Assembly: GCA_046533095.1 (NCBI GenBank)
Contig: JAJQRA010000016.1
Coordinates: forward strand, 44,490-108,489
Reading direction: 5' to 3'
DNA: 64,000 bases
Origin: ZAX-1 sp046533095
GTDB taxonomy: Bacteria; Bacillota; Clostridia; Lachnospirales; Lachnospiraceae
The first letter of the stretch is position 1. The number at the start of each line of letters is the position of its first letter. This document shows positions 18,708 through 27,597 of this stretch, in pieces. The notes under the pieces were generated by a model. The model ran no database searches. It worked only from the letters and a program-made list of their open reading frames with translations, and had not been told where the DNA came from. The position numbers and the translations under genes were made by a program.

Positions 18708-19703
18708 GTGACAAAAGTTTTAGAAATAAAAGAGGGGTTAAGGACTATTTTTGGCAAGTTTGAACTATACATTATGGCAGGTGTAAAATTTGCTTTGGCC
18801 TTGACTGCATTTTCTATTATTAATCGAACGATGGGATATATGGAAAGATTGCACAGTATATCAATTGTTTTGGTTATGGCGCTTTTATGTACCTTTCTTC
18901 CAATTCATGCAGTCATCCTCTTTTCTTGTGGACTTATATTGGCACATCTGTCGGCACTTTCCTTAGAAGTGTGTGTTGTGGCCTCCTGTATCTTGCTATT
19001 GATGTTTTTGATGTACTTTCGGTTTGCCTCGGATAATGGGTACAATGTGGTGATGAACCCACTGCTGTTCTCCCTGGGCATCCCTCAAATAATGCCCGTA
19101 TCGATTGGATTGCTCAAAGATCCTGCTTCTATCGTTTCGATGCTTTGCACAACAATATGGTTTTATTTTTTAAAGGGAATCAAGGAAAATGAAGCGATGT
19201 TTAGTGCAACAGAAGAAGACACTGCTGCGGCGAAGTTTACGCTTGCACTACAGCAGATAATTGGCAATAAAGAACTGTATCTGGTAGTCGCGGCACTTGC
19301 CCTAACTGCATTAACTGTATACCTTATAAGGCGGCTGTCCATAAACCATGCATGGACGATAGCCATTTGCGTAGGCTGTAGTTTAGATTTGACGATCATG
19401 CTGGTGGGCTATTCTGTACTGGAAAAGGGCACAAAAATTTTAGGGGCTGTACTAGGGACGTTGTTGTCCTTGCTTGTTAATTTTGGGATCGAGTTCTTCC
19501 TATACAATTTGGATTACTCTAGAATTGAACGTGTGCAATTTGAAGATGATGAATATTATTACTATGTAAAAGCAATACCAAAGAGCTATGTGTCCACGAA
19601 AGAAAAACAGGTAAAGAAGATTAATGCGCAAAAAAGGGATACGATCAATAAAAGAGAACTGGCAGAAGAATTAGATATAGATCAGGATTTACTAGATGAC
19701 TAA
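18708..19703 (+). CDS. Polytopic membrane protein upstream of cdaA
   Basis: This is a 331-residue protein with about eight hydrophobic segments in two blocks (roughly residues 20-160 and 185-270). It has a conserved-looking cytoplasmic loop between them and a charged C-terminal tail (VSTKEKQVKKINAQKRDTIN). I cannot assign a function. The start is GTG 18708: the ATG two bases earlier reads straight into TGA, and GGAGG at 18696-18700 suits the GTG. Its place just before cdaA-cdaR-glmM suggests a link to c-di-AMP or envelope homeostasis, but that is only inference from position. Confidence 0.8.
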   Translation: MTKVLEIKEGLRTIFGKFELYIMAGVKFALALTAFSIINRTMGYMERLHSISIVLVMALLCTFLPIHAVILFSCGLILAHLSALSLEVCVVASCILLLMFLMYFRFASDNGYNVVMNPLLFSLGIPQIMPVSIGLLKDPASIVSMLCTTIWFYFLKGIKENEAMFSATEEDTAAAKFTLALQQIIGNKELYLVVAALALTALTVYLIRRLSINHAWTIAICVGCSLDLTIMLVGYSVLEKGTKILGAVLGTLLSLLVNFGIEFFLYNLDYSRIERVQFEDDEYYYYVKAIPKSYVSTKEKQVKKINAQKRDTINKRELAEELDIDQDLLDD

Positions 19704-19706
19704 AGT

Positions 19707-19810
19707 GGAAAGCGCCACAGCCACGAAATTTACAAGGGCTTCGCTAAGTGGATCGGGTGGCTTTTGCACGAGGTTTTGGAAAACATCATGAAGTGTTCTA
19801 TGCAGAAAGG
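19707..19810 (+). repeat. Dispersed leader element, copy upstream of cdaA
   Basis: This gap holds a copy of the leader family. It begins with AGCGCCACAGCCACGAAA, continues with GGCTTCGCTAAGTGGATCGG and GGCTTTTGCACGAGGTTTTG, and ends AAGTGTTCTATGCAGAAAGG. It aligns along most of its length with the 122-bp copies at 36.2-36.45 kb. The terminal GAAAGG may serve as a weak ribosome site for cdaA. Confidence 0.65.
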
Positions 19811-19820
19811 TTGTGAGTAG

Positions 19821-20699
19821 GTGGAAAATTTATTCGGAATACTAAATAACTTCATAGATAATTACTTATTCTGGATTGATTTTCCTGAAGTCAACCATAT
19901 AGATTTTGTAGAAATTATTATTATTTCCTTTCTTGTATATAACATTATGGTTTGGATTAAAAATACGAGGGCATGGATGCTGTTTAAGGGAATTATCGTG
20001 ATTCTTATCTTCATTGTAATTGCGGCCCTATTCCAGATGAACACGATTTTGTGGATTGCAGGCAAGACAGTGAATGTTGCCATTATTGCTGTTATTATCG
20101 TTTTTCAACCGGAACTTAGAGGGGCATTAGACCAGCTTGGCAGAAAAAAATTTCTGAAATCGCTGTTCCCGTTTGACTCGCAAAAGAATCAAGAGATGGT
20201 GAGTGAAAAAACGATCAACGAGATGGTGAAGGCGACGTTTGAAATGGCGAAAGTGAAAACCGGAGCGCTAATCGTTGTGGAGCAGGAGGTAGTATTAAAA
20301 GAATATGAGCGAACTGGAATTTTATTGGATTCTATTGTGTCAAGTCAATTGTTGATCAATATATTTGAACACAATACGCCATTGCATGATGGTGCAATCA
20401 TCGTAAGGGGGGATCGGGTGATTTCTGCAACCTGCTATCTGCCGTTGTCGGATAGCTTGGAATTAAGTAAAGATTTGGGTACAAGACACCGTGCGGCCAT
20501 AGGAATCAGTGAAGTAAGCGATGCTCTTGTTGTTGTCGTTTCAGAAGAAACAGGAAATGTTTCGCTCGCAGTAGGCGGAGAACTATGGCGGAATATAGAT
20601 GCGGAATACTTGCGTGGCAAACTGTCTTTTGGTCAAACAGGCTCTCTTAATACTACATGGTTTAAAGCGTGGAGGAAAAGGAGGGTGAAGCATGATTAA
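19821..20699 (+). CDS. cdaA: Diadenylate cyclase CdaA
   Basis: CdaA makes c-di-AMP from two ATP and controls potassium and osmolyte balance and wall integrity. The N-terminus has three hydrophobic helices (about residues 30-95) that anchor it in the membrane. The DAC domain follows, with the catalytic DGA motif at residues 190-192 and RHR at 222-224, both intact. The 292-residue length is slightly longer than Bacillus CdaA. It starts with GTG at 19821 and overlaps cdaR by 8 bp. The cdaA-cdaR-glmM order is the classic conserved operon. Confidence 0.96.
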   Translation: MENLFGILNNFIDNYLFWIDFPEVNHIDFVEIIIISFLVYNIMVWIKNTRAWMLFKGIIVILIFIVIAALFQMNTILWIAGKTVNVAIIAVIIVFQPELRGALDQLGRKKFLKSLFPFDSQKNQEMVSEKTINEMVKATFEMAKVKTGALIVVEQEVVLKEYERTGILLDSIVSSQLLINIFEHNTPLHDGAIIVRGDRVISATCYLPLSDSLELSKDLGTRHRAAIGISEVSDALVVVVSEETGNVSLAVGGELWRNIDAEYLRGKLSFGQTGSLNTTWFKAWRKRRVKHD

Positions 20700-22059
20700 G
20701 AAAATGGTGGCAACAGCATTTAAGCATCTGACAAATCACCTTGGGCTTAAGGTCTTGTCTGTTGTGTTTTCTGTTGTATTGTGGCTAGTGGTTGTAGGCA
20801 TTGACGATCCGGAAATAACGAGGTCTTTTACGATACCGGTAACGGTTCAAAACAAAGAACTGGTCGAGAAGATGGGAAAAGTATATGACATAATCAATGA
20901 TACCAACGTCGCGTCTTTTTCGTTTACCGGAAAACGTTCCTATGTAGAAAAAATGACGCCTGCTAATTTTACGGCTATGGCAGATTTAGGGCAGGTTGAT
21001 TTTACCCAAGAGAGTGAAGTGAAAACGGTGCCGATTGTAGTAAAACCAGACAAATGGGAGACGCAGTTTGTAATCGTTCGCCAGACAGCCAATATGCAGA
21101 TTACAATCGAAGATTTATCATCGGAGCAATTTGTTATTACATCCCTAACGTATGGTACACCTGCAAAAGGCTATGCAAGAGGGAATATAGAAGCTACACC
21201 AAGCCTGATTAAAGTTTCTGGGCCACAGTCGGTTGTTTCTAAAATAGAAAAAGTAGTGGTAAGTGTGAATATAGAAGGTCTAAAAACGGATGTAACGGAT
21301 AATGTGATACCCATGATGTACGATGAAAGCGAAAATATCATAGAGTCGGATCAGCTTACTTTAAACCATAGTTCTATTTTGGTACGCATTCAAATCCTTA
21401 GTACAAAGAGTCTGCCCATTACTTGCAGCGAGGTGGAAGGCCAACCTGCGGATGGCTATCAGCTTACAAATTTAGAATATGCGCCGGGTATGGTAACTGT
21501 TAAGGGGAAGGCGGCCGATTTAAATGCAATTGATGAAATTGCGATTCCTAGATGGGCAATCGATATACAAGGTGCTACAGCAGATGTCGAAAAACCCATT
21601 GATATTACACCCTATTTGCCGGAGGGCATTACCTTAGTTGATGCAGATGCAAACCAAATTGCGGTTAAGGCAATCATAGAGCAGCTTGCTACAAAAAGCA
21701 TTGAATTTTCCGTTAAAAATATTGTGGTCGATAATATACCGCCGGAAGAATATAAGTGGGAATTTGTTCAGGAAACAATTACAATCCGTGTAAGGGGGCT
21801 GGCGGATGATATAGATGCAGTATCTGCCGAAGACGTTATCGTCAAGCTGAATCTAGAAGGACTTGACCTAGGTTCGCACCCGGTAGAGGCAGAAGTGATC
21901 ATGGCCGATAACTTCAAGGTTTTAGATCAGGTTATGGTTCAAATTGTAATCACGGAAAATAAAAGCGAAAATGAAAATACGGTAGGCCCGGATAATACAG
22001 GTGGCAGTATGAATAAATCATCTGTGGGCAATCAAGAAGATTCACTGATTGCCCATTAG
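20692..22059 (+). CDS. cdaR: CdaR, YbbR-domain regulator of CdaA
   Basis: This is an extracytoplasmic regulator that binds CdaA through the membrane. A single N-terminal membrane anchor (LKVLSVVFSVVLWLVVVGID, about residues 19-38) is followed by repeated YbbR beta domains, recognisable by recurring LEYAPGMVTVKG- and YGTPAKGYARGN-type strands, about four in 455 residues. The low-complexity tail is rich in Asn, Ser and Gly. The start codon lies inside the end of cdaA, so translation is probably coupled. Confidence 0.93.
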   Translation: MIKKMVATAFKHLTNHLGLKVLSVVFSVVLWLVVVGIDDPEITRSFTIPVTVQNKELVEKMGKVYDIINDTNVASFSFTGKRSYVEKMTPANFTAMADLGQVDFTQESEVKTVPIVVKPDKWETQFVIVRQTANMQITIEDLSSEQFVITSLTYGTPAKGYARGNIEATPSLIKVSGPQSVVSKIEKVVVSVNIEGLKTDVTDNVIPMMYDESENIIESDQLTLNHSSILVRIQILSTKSLPITCSEVEGQPADGYQLTNLEYAPGMVTVKGKAADLNAIDEIAIPRWAIDIQGATADVEKPIDITPYLPEGITLVDADANQIAVKAIIEQLATKSIEFSVKNIVVDNIPPEEYKWEFVQETITIRVRGLADDIDAVSAEDVIVKLNLEGLDLGSHPVEAEVIMADNFKVLDQVMVQIVITENKSENENTVGPDNTGGSMNKSSVGNQEDSLIAH

Positions 22060-22088
22060 AAAATAAAGAATAGCAGAGGTATAAAAAA

Positions 22089-23438
22089 ATGACCAGGATG
22101 TTTGGAACGGACGGCGTACGTGGAATTGCCGGGACGGGATTAACGATTGAACTTGCGATGAAACTAGGGCAGGCGGGAGCATATGTCCTTACGAAAACGA
22201 AGGAACATCAACCTACGATCATTGTTGGCTGCGATACGAGGGTTTCAGGAGGTATGCTTGCGAATGCATTGATGGCAGGTATTTGTTCTGTAGGTGCAAA
22301 TGCAGTTTATATGGGAGTGGTGCCTACGCCGGCAATTGCTTATCTTACGAGGAAACATAAAGTAGATGCAGGCGTGGTCATATCTGCATCGCATAATCCA
22401 ATGGAATTTAATGGCATTAAGTTCTTTAACGGAGACGGGTATAAATTATCGGATGCCTTGGAAGATGAGATTGAGGGCTTGATAAATAGTAGTATGGAAG
22501 GCGTTACAATGCCACGGGGATCTGGGATTGGGACAATACGCTACCGTTTTGATGCACGAGAAGAATATGTATTTTTCATGAGAAAAACAGTGCCTATAGA
22601 TTTAAGCGGATTAAAAATTGTAGTAGACTGCGCGGAGGGAGCGGCTCATTATACAGCCGTTGCGACACTTCAAGGGCTCGGAGCCAAACTGGTTGCAATC
22701 CATACGAATCCAGACGGAACAAACATCAATGCGAACTGCGGATCTACCCATATGGATGAATTGCGGGCAAGGGTTGTCTATGAAAAGGCAGATGTGGGTC
22801 TTGCATTTGACGGAGACGCAGATCGTATGCTGGCGGTAGATGAGCTTGGAAATAAAGTAGATGGCGATGAAGTGATGGCGATCTGTGCCAATTACATGAA
22901 AGAAAAAGGCACTTTGAAAAAGAACACGGTTGTAGCTACGGTCATGAGCAACCTTGGATTTTTTCTTATGGGGGAAAAACGTGGCATCCATATAGAGCAG
23001 ACAAAAGTGGGAGATCGCTATGTACTGGAAAATATGGTAGAGAACGGCTATAATATGGGTGGAGAACAATCAGGGCATATTATTTTTCTGGATGAAAATA
23101 CAACAGGTGATGGACTGCTTAGTGCACTGCATCTGTTAGAAGTTATGGTGGATACCAAACAGAAGCTTTCGGATTTGTCGAAGGTCATGGAAGTGCTGCC
23201 ACAGGCATTGGTTAATGCAAAAGTACCGAACCATAAAAAGATGAGGTATATGGAATATAGTGAAATTGCGCAGGCAATCGAAAACCTAGAAAAGAAATTT
23301 GCAGGCGAAGGAAGAGTGCTCATCCGTCCGTCAGGAACGGAACCGCTTGTCAGAGTTATGATTGAAGGGAAGGAGCAGGCGGTCATTGATAAGGATGCAA
23401 AGATGCTTGCTGAACTAATCATGAAAAATATGTTGTAA
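22089..23438 (+). CDS. glmM: Phosphoglucosamine mutase GlmM
   Basis: GlmM converts glucosamine-6-phosphate to glucosamine-1-phosphate, the entry to UDP-GlcNAc for peptidoglycan and wall polymers. All four functional loops are present: the phosphoserine loop SASHNP (Ser 101), the metal loop DGDADR, the sugar loop GEQSGH and the phosphate loop RPSGTEPLVRVM. The 449-residue length is standard. In this operon GlmM is known to bind and inhibit CdaA in related bacteria, linking precursor supply to c-di-AMP. Confidence 0.97.
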   Translation: MTRMFGTDGVRGIAGTGLTIELAMKLGQAGAYVLTKTKEHQPTIIVGCDTRVSGGMLANALMAGICSVGANAVYMGVVPTPAIAYLTRKHKVDAGVVISASHNPMEFNGIKFFNGDGYKLSDALEDEIEGLINSSMEGVTMPRGSGIGTIRYRFDAREEYVFFMRKTVPIDLSGLKIVVDCAEGAAHYTAVATLQGLGAKLVAIHTNPDGTNINANCGSTHMDELRARVVYEKADVGLAFDGDADRMLAVDELGNKVDGDEVMAICANYMKEKGTLKKNTVVATVMSNLGFFLMGEKRGIHIEQTKVGDRYVLENMVENGYNMGGEQSGHIIFLDENTTGDGLLSALHLLEVMVDTKQKLSDLSKVMEVLPQALVNAKVPNHKKMRYMEYSEIAQAIENLEKKFAGEGRVLIRPSGTEPLVRVMIEGKEQAVIDKDAKMLAELIMKNML

Positions 23439-23515
23439 AGAAGACTTATCAGATTTATGGCACAAAAAGACGTGTCTTTTATCAGGCTATCAATAAAACA
23501 GAGGGGGATAATAGA

Positions 23516-23779
23516 ATGGTAAGCCAAAAGGTAGTAATTAAAAATCCGACGGGGCTGCATTTACGGCCTGCAGGTATTTTATGCAAAGAGGCAATGCAGT
23601 TTAATTCTTTGATTACATTTAAATTCAAAGAAAGCACAGCGAATGCAAAAAGCGTATTAAGTGTGTTAGGGGCATGCATCAAATCTGGCGATGAAGTTGA
23701 ATTTTTTTTTGACGGTGATGACGAAGAAGAGGCACTAAAATCGATTATTCAGGCAATTGAAAGTGGACTTGGCGAATAA
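23516..23779 (+). CDS. ptsH: HPr phosphocarrier protein
   Basis: HPr is the small carrier of the sugar phosphotransferase system. The catalytic-histidine box reads NPTGLHLRPAG and the regulatory serine region reads AKSVLSVLGACIKSGDEV, with a serine where HPr kinase acts in Gram-positive HPr. At 87 residues it is a complete HPr. No ptsI gene is adjacent, so it could be either the main HPr or a catabolite-control variant (Crh-like), but the intact His favours a working carrier. A GAGGGGGAT site precedes the ATG. Confidence 0.88.
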   Translation: MVSQKVVIKNPTGLHLRPAGILCKEAMQFNSLITFKFKESTANAKSVLSVLGACIKSGDEVEFFFDGDDEEEALKSIIQAIESGLGE

Positions 23780-23818
23780 TGAAAGGACACGAAAAGAAAT
23801 TATCATGTAGGGGGCAGT

Positions 23819-25474
23819 ATGTTAAACTATAAAAAATACAAGCGGGCACCGGTCATACATTATCCAAAAAGGGAATGGCCAAACCATGAAATAGAAAAAG
23901 CGCCTATTTGGTGCAGTGTAGATTTGCGCGATGGCAATCAGGCATTAGTTGAACCGATGGATGTTAGTGAAAAAATTGAACTATTCCAATTGCTGATTAA
24001 ATTAGGGTTTAAAGAAATTGAAATTGGTTTTCCGGCAGCCTCTCAGATTGAATTTGATTTTTTAAGAAGATTAGTAGACGAAAACTTGATACCGGACGAC
24101 GTTACCGTACAGGTGTTGACGCAGTGCCGGGAACATCTGGTTGAACGTACATTTGAATCGATAGTTGGAATTGAAAATGTCATTGTACATATATATAATT
24201 CTACATCCACGCTGCAAAGAGAAGTCGTTTTTGGCATGGACAGGGAAGAAATTAAGAAGATAGCAGTCGATGGAACGAATATGGTGAAGGAGCGTGCCAA
24301 GCATTTTAAAGGCAATCTTGCATTGGAATATTCACCGGAAAGTTTTAGTGGCACAGAACTGGATTTTGCATTGGACATTTGTATGGCAGTAACAGAGGCA
24401 TGGAATCCAACGCCGGAACATAAAATTATTTTAAATCTTCCGAATACAGTGGAAATGACTACGCCAAATGTATATGCAGATCAAATTGAATGGATGCACA
24501 AAAATCTGAAAAGCCGTGACACAATCATTCTGAGCGTACACCCCCACAATGACAGGGGGACCGGCGTAGCGGCAACAGAGCTTTCCATACTTGCAGGCGC
24601 AGAGCGGGTGGAAGGAACCTTGTTTGGAAATGGGGAACGTACCGGGAATGTTGATATTTTAAACCTTGCATACAATATGTTTTCACATGGCATAAACCCA
24701 ATGCTTGATTTGGAAAATATGAATGAAATTATTGATACCTATGAAAGATGCTGTAAAATGCAGGTGGGATTACGCCACCCTTATGCGGGGCAATTGGTGT
24801 TCACTGCGTTTTCCGGCTCACACCAAGATGCAATTAGTAAGGGTGTAGCTGCATTGACGGCAAAGCAGGACGGTATCTGGCAAGTGCCATATCTGCCAAT
24901 CGACCCATCTGATTTAGGCAGGAAATATGAGCCTGTTGTACGGATTAATAGCCAGTCCGGCAAGGGTGGCGTTGCATTTGTCATGAGTACCGTATACGGC
25001 TATCAGCTTCCGAAAGAAATGCAGAGGGAATTTGCGGCTGTTATTCAAAAAATTTCAGAACAGATAGGCGGAGAAGTAACGCCAAATGTCATTATGGATA
25101 CGTTTGAGAAGGAATATTTAGAACTAAAAGATCCATTCGAGTTTATAAAAGTAAAAGTAGAAGATGTAGGGGAAAAAGATTCTCATGCCGCGCTTGATTT
25201 TAAATATAAGGGCGAGCTCATGCATGAGGACGGAGAGGGAAATGGACCGCTCGATGCAGTGAAACATGCAATTGCAAAGCAGATGGATATAAACATTCGG
25301 CTAACCCACTACTCGGAACATGCGATCGGGAAAGAATTCCATACGAAGGCGGCTGCCTATATCCAGATGAGGAACAACGAAACAGGAAAATCTACCTTTG
25401 GGGTAGGGGTAAGCTCAAATATTACAAGAGCCTCTATCCGGGCATTCTTTAGTGCACTAAATAGGCTAATGTAA
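23819..25474 (+). CDS. leuA: 2-isopropylmalate synthase, type 2 (LeuA)
   Basis: LeuA condenses acetyl-CoA with 2-oxoisovalerate, the first step of leucine synthesis. The catalytic RDGNQAL box and the metal-binding HPHNDRGTGVA box are present, along with GNGERTGNVD and a C-terminal regulatory domain for leucine feedback. The long 551-residue form with an N-terminal KYKRAPVIHYPKREWP segment is the type-2 LeuA, as in actinobacteria and many clostridia. No other leu genes are adjacent. The AGGGGGCAG site before the ATG is strong. Confidence 0.95.
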   Translation: MLNYKKYKRAPVIHYPKREWPNHEIEKAPIWCSVDLRDGNQALVEPMDVSEKIELFQLLIKLGFKEIEIGFPAASQIEFDFLRRLVDENLIPDDVTVQVLTQCREHLVERTFESIVGIENVIVHIYNSTSTLQREVVFGMDREEIKKIAVDGTNMVKERAKHFKGNLALEYSPESFSGTELDFALDICMAVTEAWNPTPEHKIILNLPNTVEMTTPNVYADQIEWMHKNLKSRDTIILSVHPHNDRGTGVAATELSILAGAERVEGTLFGNGERTGNVDILNLAYNMFSHGINPMLDLENMNEIIDTYERCCKMQVGLRHPYAGQLVFTAFSGSHQDAISKGVAALTAKQDGIWQVPYLPIDPSDLGRKYEPVVRINSQSGKGGVAFVMSTVYGYQLPKEMQREFAAVIQKISEQIGGEVTPNVIMDTFEKEYLELKDPFEFIKVKVEDVGEKDSHAALDFKYKGELMHEDGEGNGPLDAVKHAIAKQMDINIRLTHYSEHAIGKEFHTKAAAYIQMRNNETGKSTFGVGVSSNITRASIRAFFSALNRLM

Positions 25475-25602
25475 ATGCGGGCATTTTTGGGTAACGCAAT
25501 GGATGTAAATGTGATCATTCTGGATGCACGCAATCATGGATGGAAAGCCGAGAGTTTGGGTAAATGAAATCGTTGCTAAAAGTTGGACAGAGGAGATATG
25601 AA

Positions 25603-26472
25603 ATGAAAAGAATTCTAGTAACCGGCTGTAATGGACAACTAGGCCGTGCAGTTAATTTAGAATATGCGCAAGAAGATGTGGAATTTATTAATACAGATGT
25701 GGAAAAGAGCGATAACGTTACAGCTCTTGATATAACAAATTTAGAGCAGGTAGAGGAACTTGTCCACACAAGGCAACCCGATGTCATTATCAATTGTGCG
25801 GCACATACTGCTGTGGATTTATGTGAATCACAGTGGGATAGCGCCTATCGCATCAATGCATTAGGACCTCGAAATCTGAGTATTGCGGCCACCAAAGCCG
25901 GGGCAAAGATAATCCATATATCTACGGATTATGTATTTAGCGGACAAGCAAAGGTTCCCTACACGGAGTTTGATGAAGTTGGTCCAAATAGTGCATATGG
26001 CAAGACAAAGCTTGAGGGAGAACGGTTCGTACAAAAATTTGCCAAGGATTATTTTATCATCCGCACCGCATGGCTGTATGGCGATGGTAAAAATTTTATT
26101 AAAACGATGCTGCGGCTTTCCGAAAGCAACGATACGGTGCGTGTCGTTGGCGATCAAGTAGGAACGCCAACCAGCACGGTGGAATTGGCGAAAATGATTC
26201 ATTATTTAGAACCAACAAGGAACTATGGGCTGTTTCATGGAACTTGCGAGGGTAGCTGCAGTTGGGCTGAATTTGCGAAAGAAATATTTAAACTTGCAGG
26301 GAAAACAACGAAAGTTGAAACGATTACAACAGCGGAATTTAAAACGGTGGCGGCAAGGCCGGCTTACTCCATCTTAGAAAACTATATGTTGAAGCTGACG
26401 ACAGATTTTTCTATGGCGGACTGGAAAGACGCTCTTGTTGACTATTTAAAAAAAGAGGCATCCAACAAATAA
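25603..26472 (+). CDS. rfbD: dTDP-4-dehydrorhamnose reductase (RfbD/RmlD)
   Basis: RfbD catalyses the last step of dTDP-L-rhamnose synthesis, an NADPH-dependent reduction. The nucleotide motif GCNGQLGR near the N-terminus, the STDYVFSG strand and catalytic YGKTKLEGE are visible. The frame is open from 25564, but AGAGGAG at 25589-25595 is spaced for ATG 25603, which gives the normal MKRILVTG start. It opens the polysaccharide locus but is separated from rfbB, rfbA and rfbC by a repeat array and three other genes. Confidence 0.95.
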   Translation: MKRILVTGCNGQLGRAVNLEYAQEDVEFINTDVEKSDNVTALDITNLEQVEELVHTRQPDVIINCAAHTAVDLCESQWDSAYRINALGPRNLSIAATKAGAKIIHISTDYVFSGQAKVPYTEFDEVGPNSAYGKTKLEGERFVQKFAKDYFIIRTAWLYGDGKNFIKTMLRLSESNDTVRVVGDQVGTPTSTVELAKMIHYLEPTRNYGLFHGTCEGSCSWAEFAKEIFKLAGKTTKVETITTAEFKTVAARPAYSILENYMLKLTTDFSMADWKDALVDYLKKEASNK

Positions 26473-26520
26473 ACTTAAAATGAATTTTATAAGTGAAAAG
26501 TAGCGCGGAGGGTACTGTAG

Positions 26521-26745
26521 TACGAATTGTTTCGCGTAGAACGAAGTGAAATGCAGTGCAGCGCTAATTGTTTCGTATAGAACGAAGTGAAATGCAGTGC
26601 TAATTGTTTCGTATAGAACGAAGTGAAATGCAGTGCTAATTGTTTCGTATAGAACGAAGTGAAATGCAGCGCTAATTGTTTCGTATAGAACGAAGTGAAA
26701 TGCAGTGATAATTGTTTCGTGTGATGGGGGATAAGTGAAATGCAG
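26521..26745 (+). repeat. 36-bp tandem repeat array ending in a gene start
   Basis: Four near-identical 36-bp units begin at 26563, 26599, 26635 and 26671, flanked by one diverged copy before (26521-26562) and one after (26707-26745). The unit holds GCTAATTGTTTCGTATAGAA and CGAAGTGAAATGCAGT. Every copy contains AAGTGAAATGCAG, and in the last copy that ATG is the start codon of the next glycosyltransferase. Earlier ATGs read only two to nine codons before a stop (mostly ATG CAG TGC TAA). There are no spacers, so this is not CRISPR. Confidence 0.9.
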
Positions 26746-27570
26746 CCATTGGTGAGTATCTGTATTCCCACCTATAATAGCGAGGAATACATAAGGAATA
26801 CAATTTTGTCTATCTTAAAACAGACCTATGAAAATATAGAAATCAGCGTGGTAGACGACCAATCAAGCGACAATACGGTTGCCATTATTGAGCAGCTACA
26901 ACGAAAAGACAACCGGATAACCCTATATAAAAATGAACAAAACCTAGGCATGGCAGGAAACTGGAATAGATGCTTGTCACTTGCGAAAGGCGACTTTATC
27001 AAATTAGTCTGTGCAGACGATATGATTGATAAGGTGGCGATAGAAAAAGAGGTGGCGGCAATGGTGGAATATCCGACGGTAAACCTCGTAGAAAGCGATA
27101 CAAGACTGGTTGATAAGGACGGGAAAAAGACGGGCGTGTTTCGCCGATATCCCAAAGCGGGTTTGATCAATGGCAAAAAAGTCGCGAAATCTGCATTGAT
27201 GATTCATAATTTTTTTGGTGCACCTGTCAATAATATGGTACGCAGTGCTGCATTGGCAAAGACGGGCGGATTTGATGCAGAATTTACCTATATTCTGGAT
27301 TTTGACTTGTGGGTAAGATTGGCGTGTTTGGGAGATATCTATATTATACATGAAGTTTTGAATAGTTTCCGCATTCGCAATGATTCCAATACCGGTGATT
27401 TGATCAACAATAACCGCAAAGTCTATGTGGCAGAACACAAGAAGCTGCTTTTAAAATGCGCCAAAAGCAGCTTCTTAAAAATGAGTTGGCTGGAAATAAG
27501 ATTAAGTATACTGATTCGCAAATTTCGCAATGTGCTGATTTGCGTCTACTTGAAAATATTTGCAAAATAG
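26740..27570 (+). CDS. Family 2 glycosyltransferase
   Basis: This is a GT-A fold sugar transferase, probably acting on a lipid-linked surface polysaccharide at the cytoplasmic face. The N-terminal CIPTYNSEEYIRNTILSILK, the nucleotide-binding VVDDQSSDNT and the metal-binding region around VCADDMID are typical. Donor and acceptor are unknown. It is 276 residues long. The start codon lies inside the last unit of the 36-bp array; the GGGGGAT at 26726-26732 is its only ribosome site candidate. Confidence 0.88.
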   Translation: MQPLVSICIPTYNSEEYIRNTILSILKQTYENIEISVVDDQSSDNTVAIIEQLQRKDNRITLYKNEQNLGMAGNWNRCLSLAKGDFIKLVCADDMIDKVAIEKEVAAMVEYPTVNLVESDTRLVDKDGKKTGVFRRYPKAGLINGKKVAKSALMIHNFFGAPVNNMVRSAALAKTGGFDAEFTYILDFDLWVRLACLGDIYIIHEVLNSFRIRNDSNTGDLINNNRKVYVAEHKKLLLKCAKSSFLKMSWLEIRLSILIRKFRNVLICVYLKIFAK

Positions 27571-27597
27571 TTCATGCTTGAATGGAGTTAGGGACGA

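Noticed and set aside
23465..23480. Terminator between glmM and ptsH
   Set aside because: AAAAGACGTGTCTTTT is palindromic but has only a two-base loop and no T-run beyond the stem, so I did not call it.
25475..25567. 30-codon frame right after leuA
   Set aside because: No ribosome binding site, no recognisable features; probably chance.
26521..26745. CRISPR-like array (36-bp repeat length)
   Set aside because: Units are directly adjacent with no spacers, and there are no cas genes in the window.
26487..26771. Repetitive 94-residue frame on the minus strand across the 36-bp array
   Set aside because: It exists only because 36 is a multiple of three; it has no ribosome site and runs antisense to the gene start.
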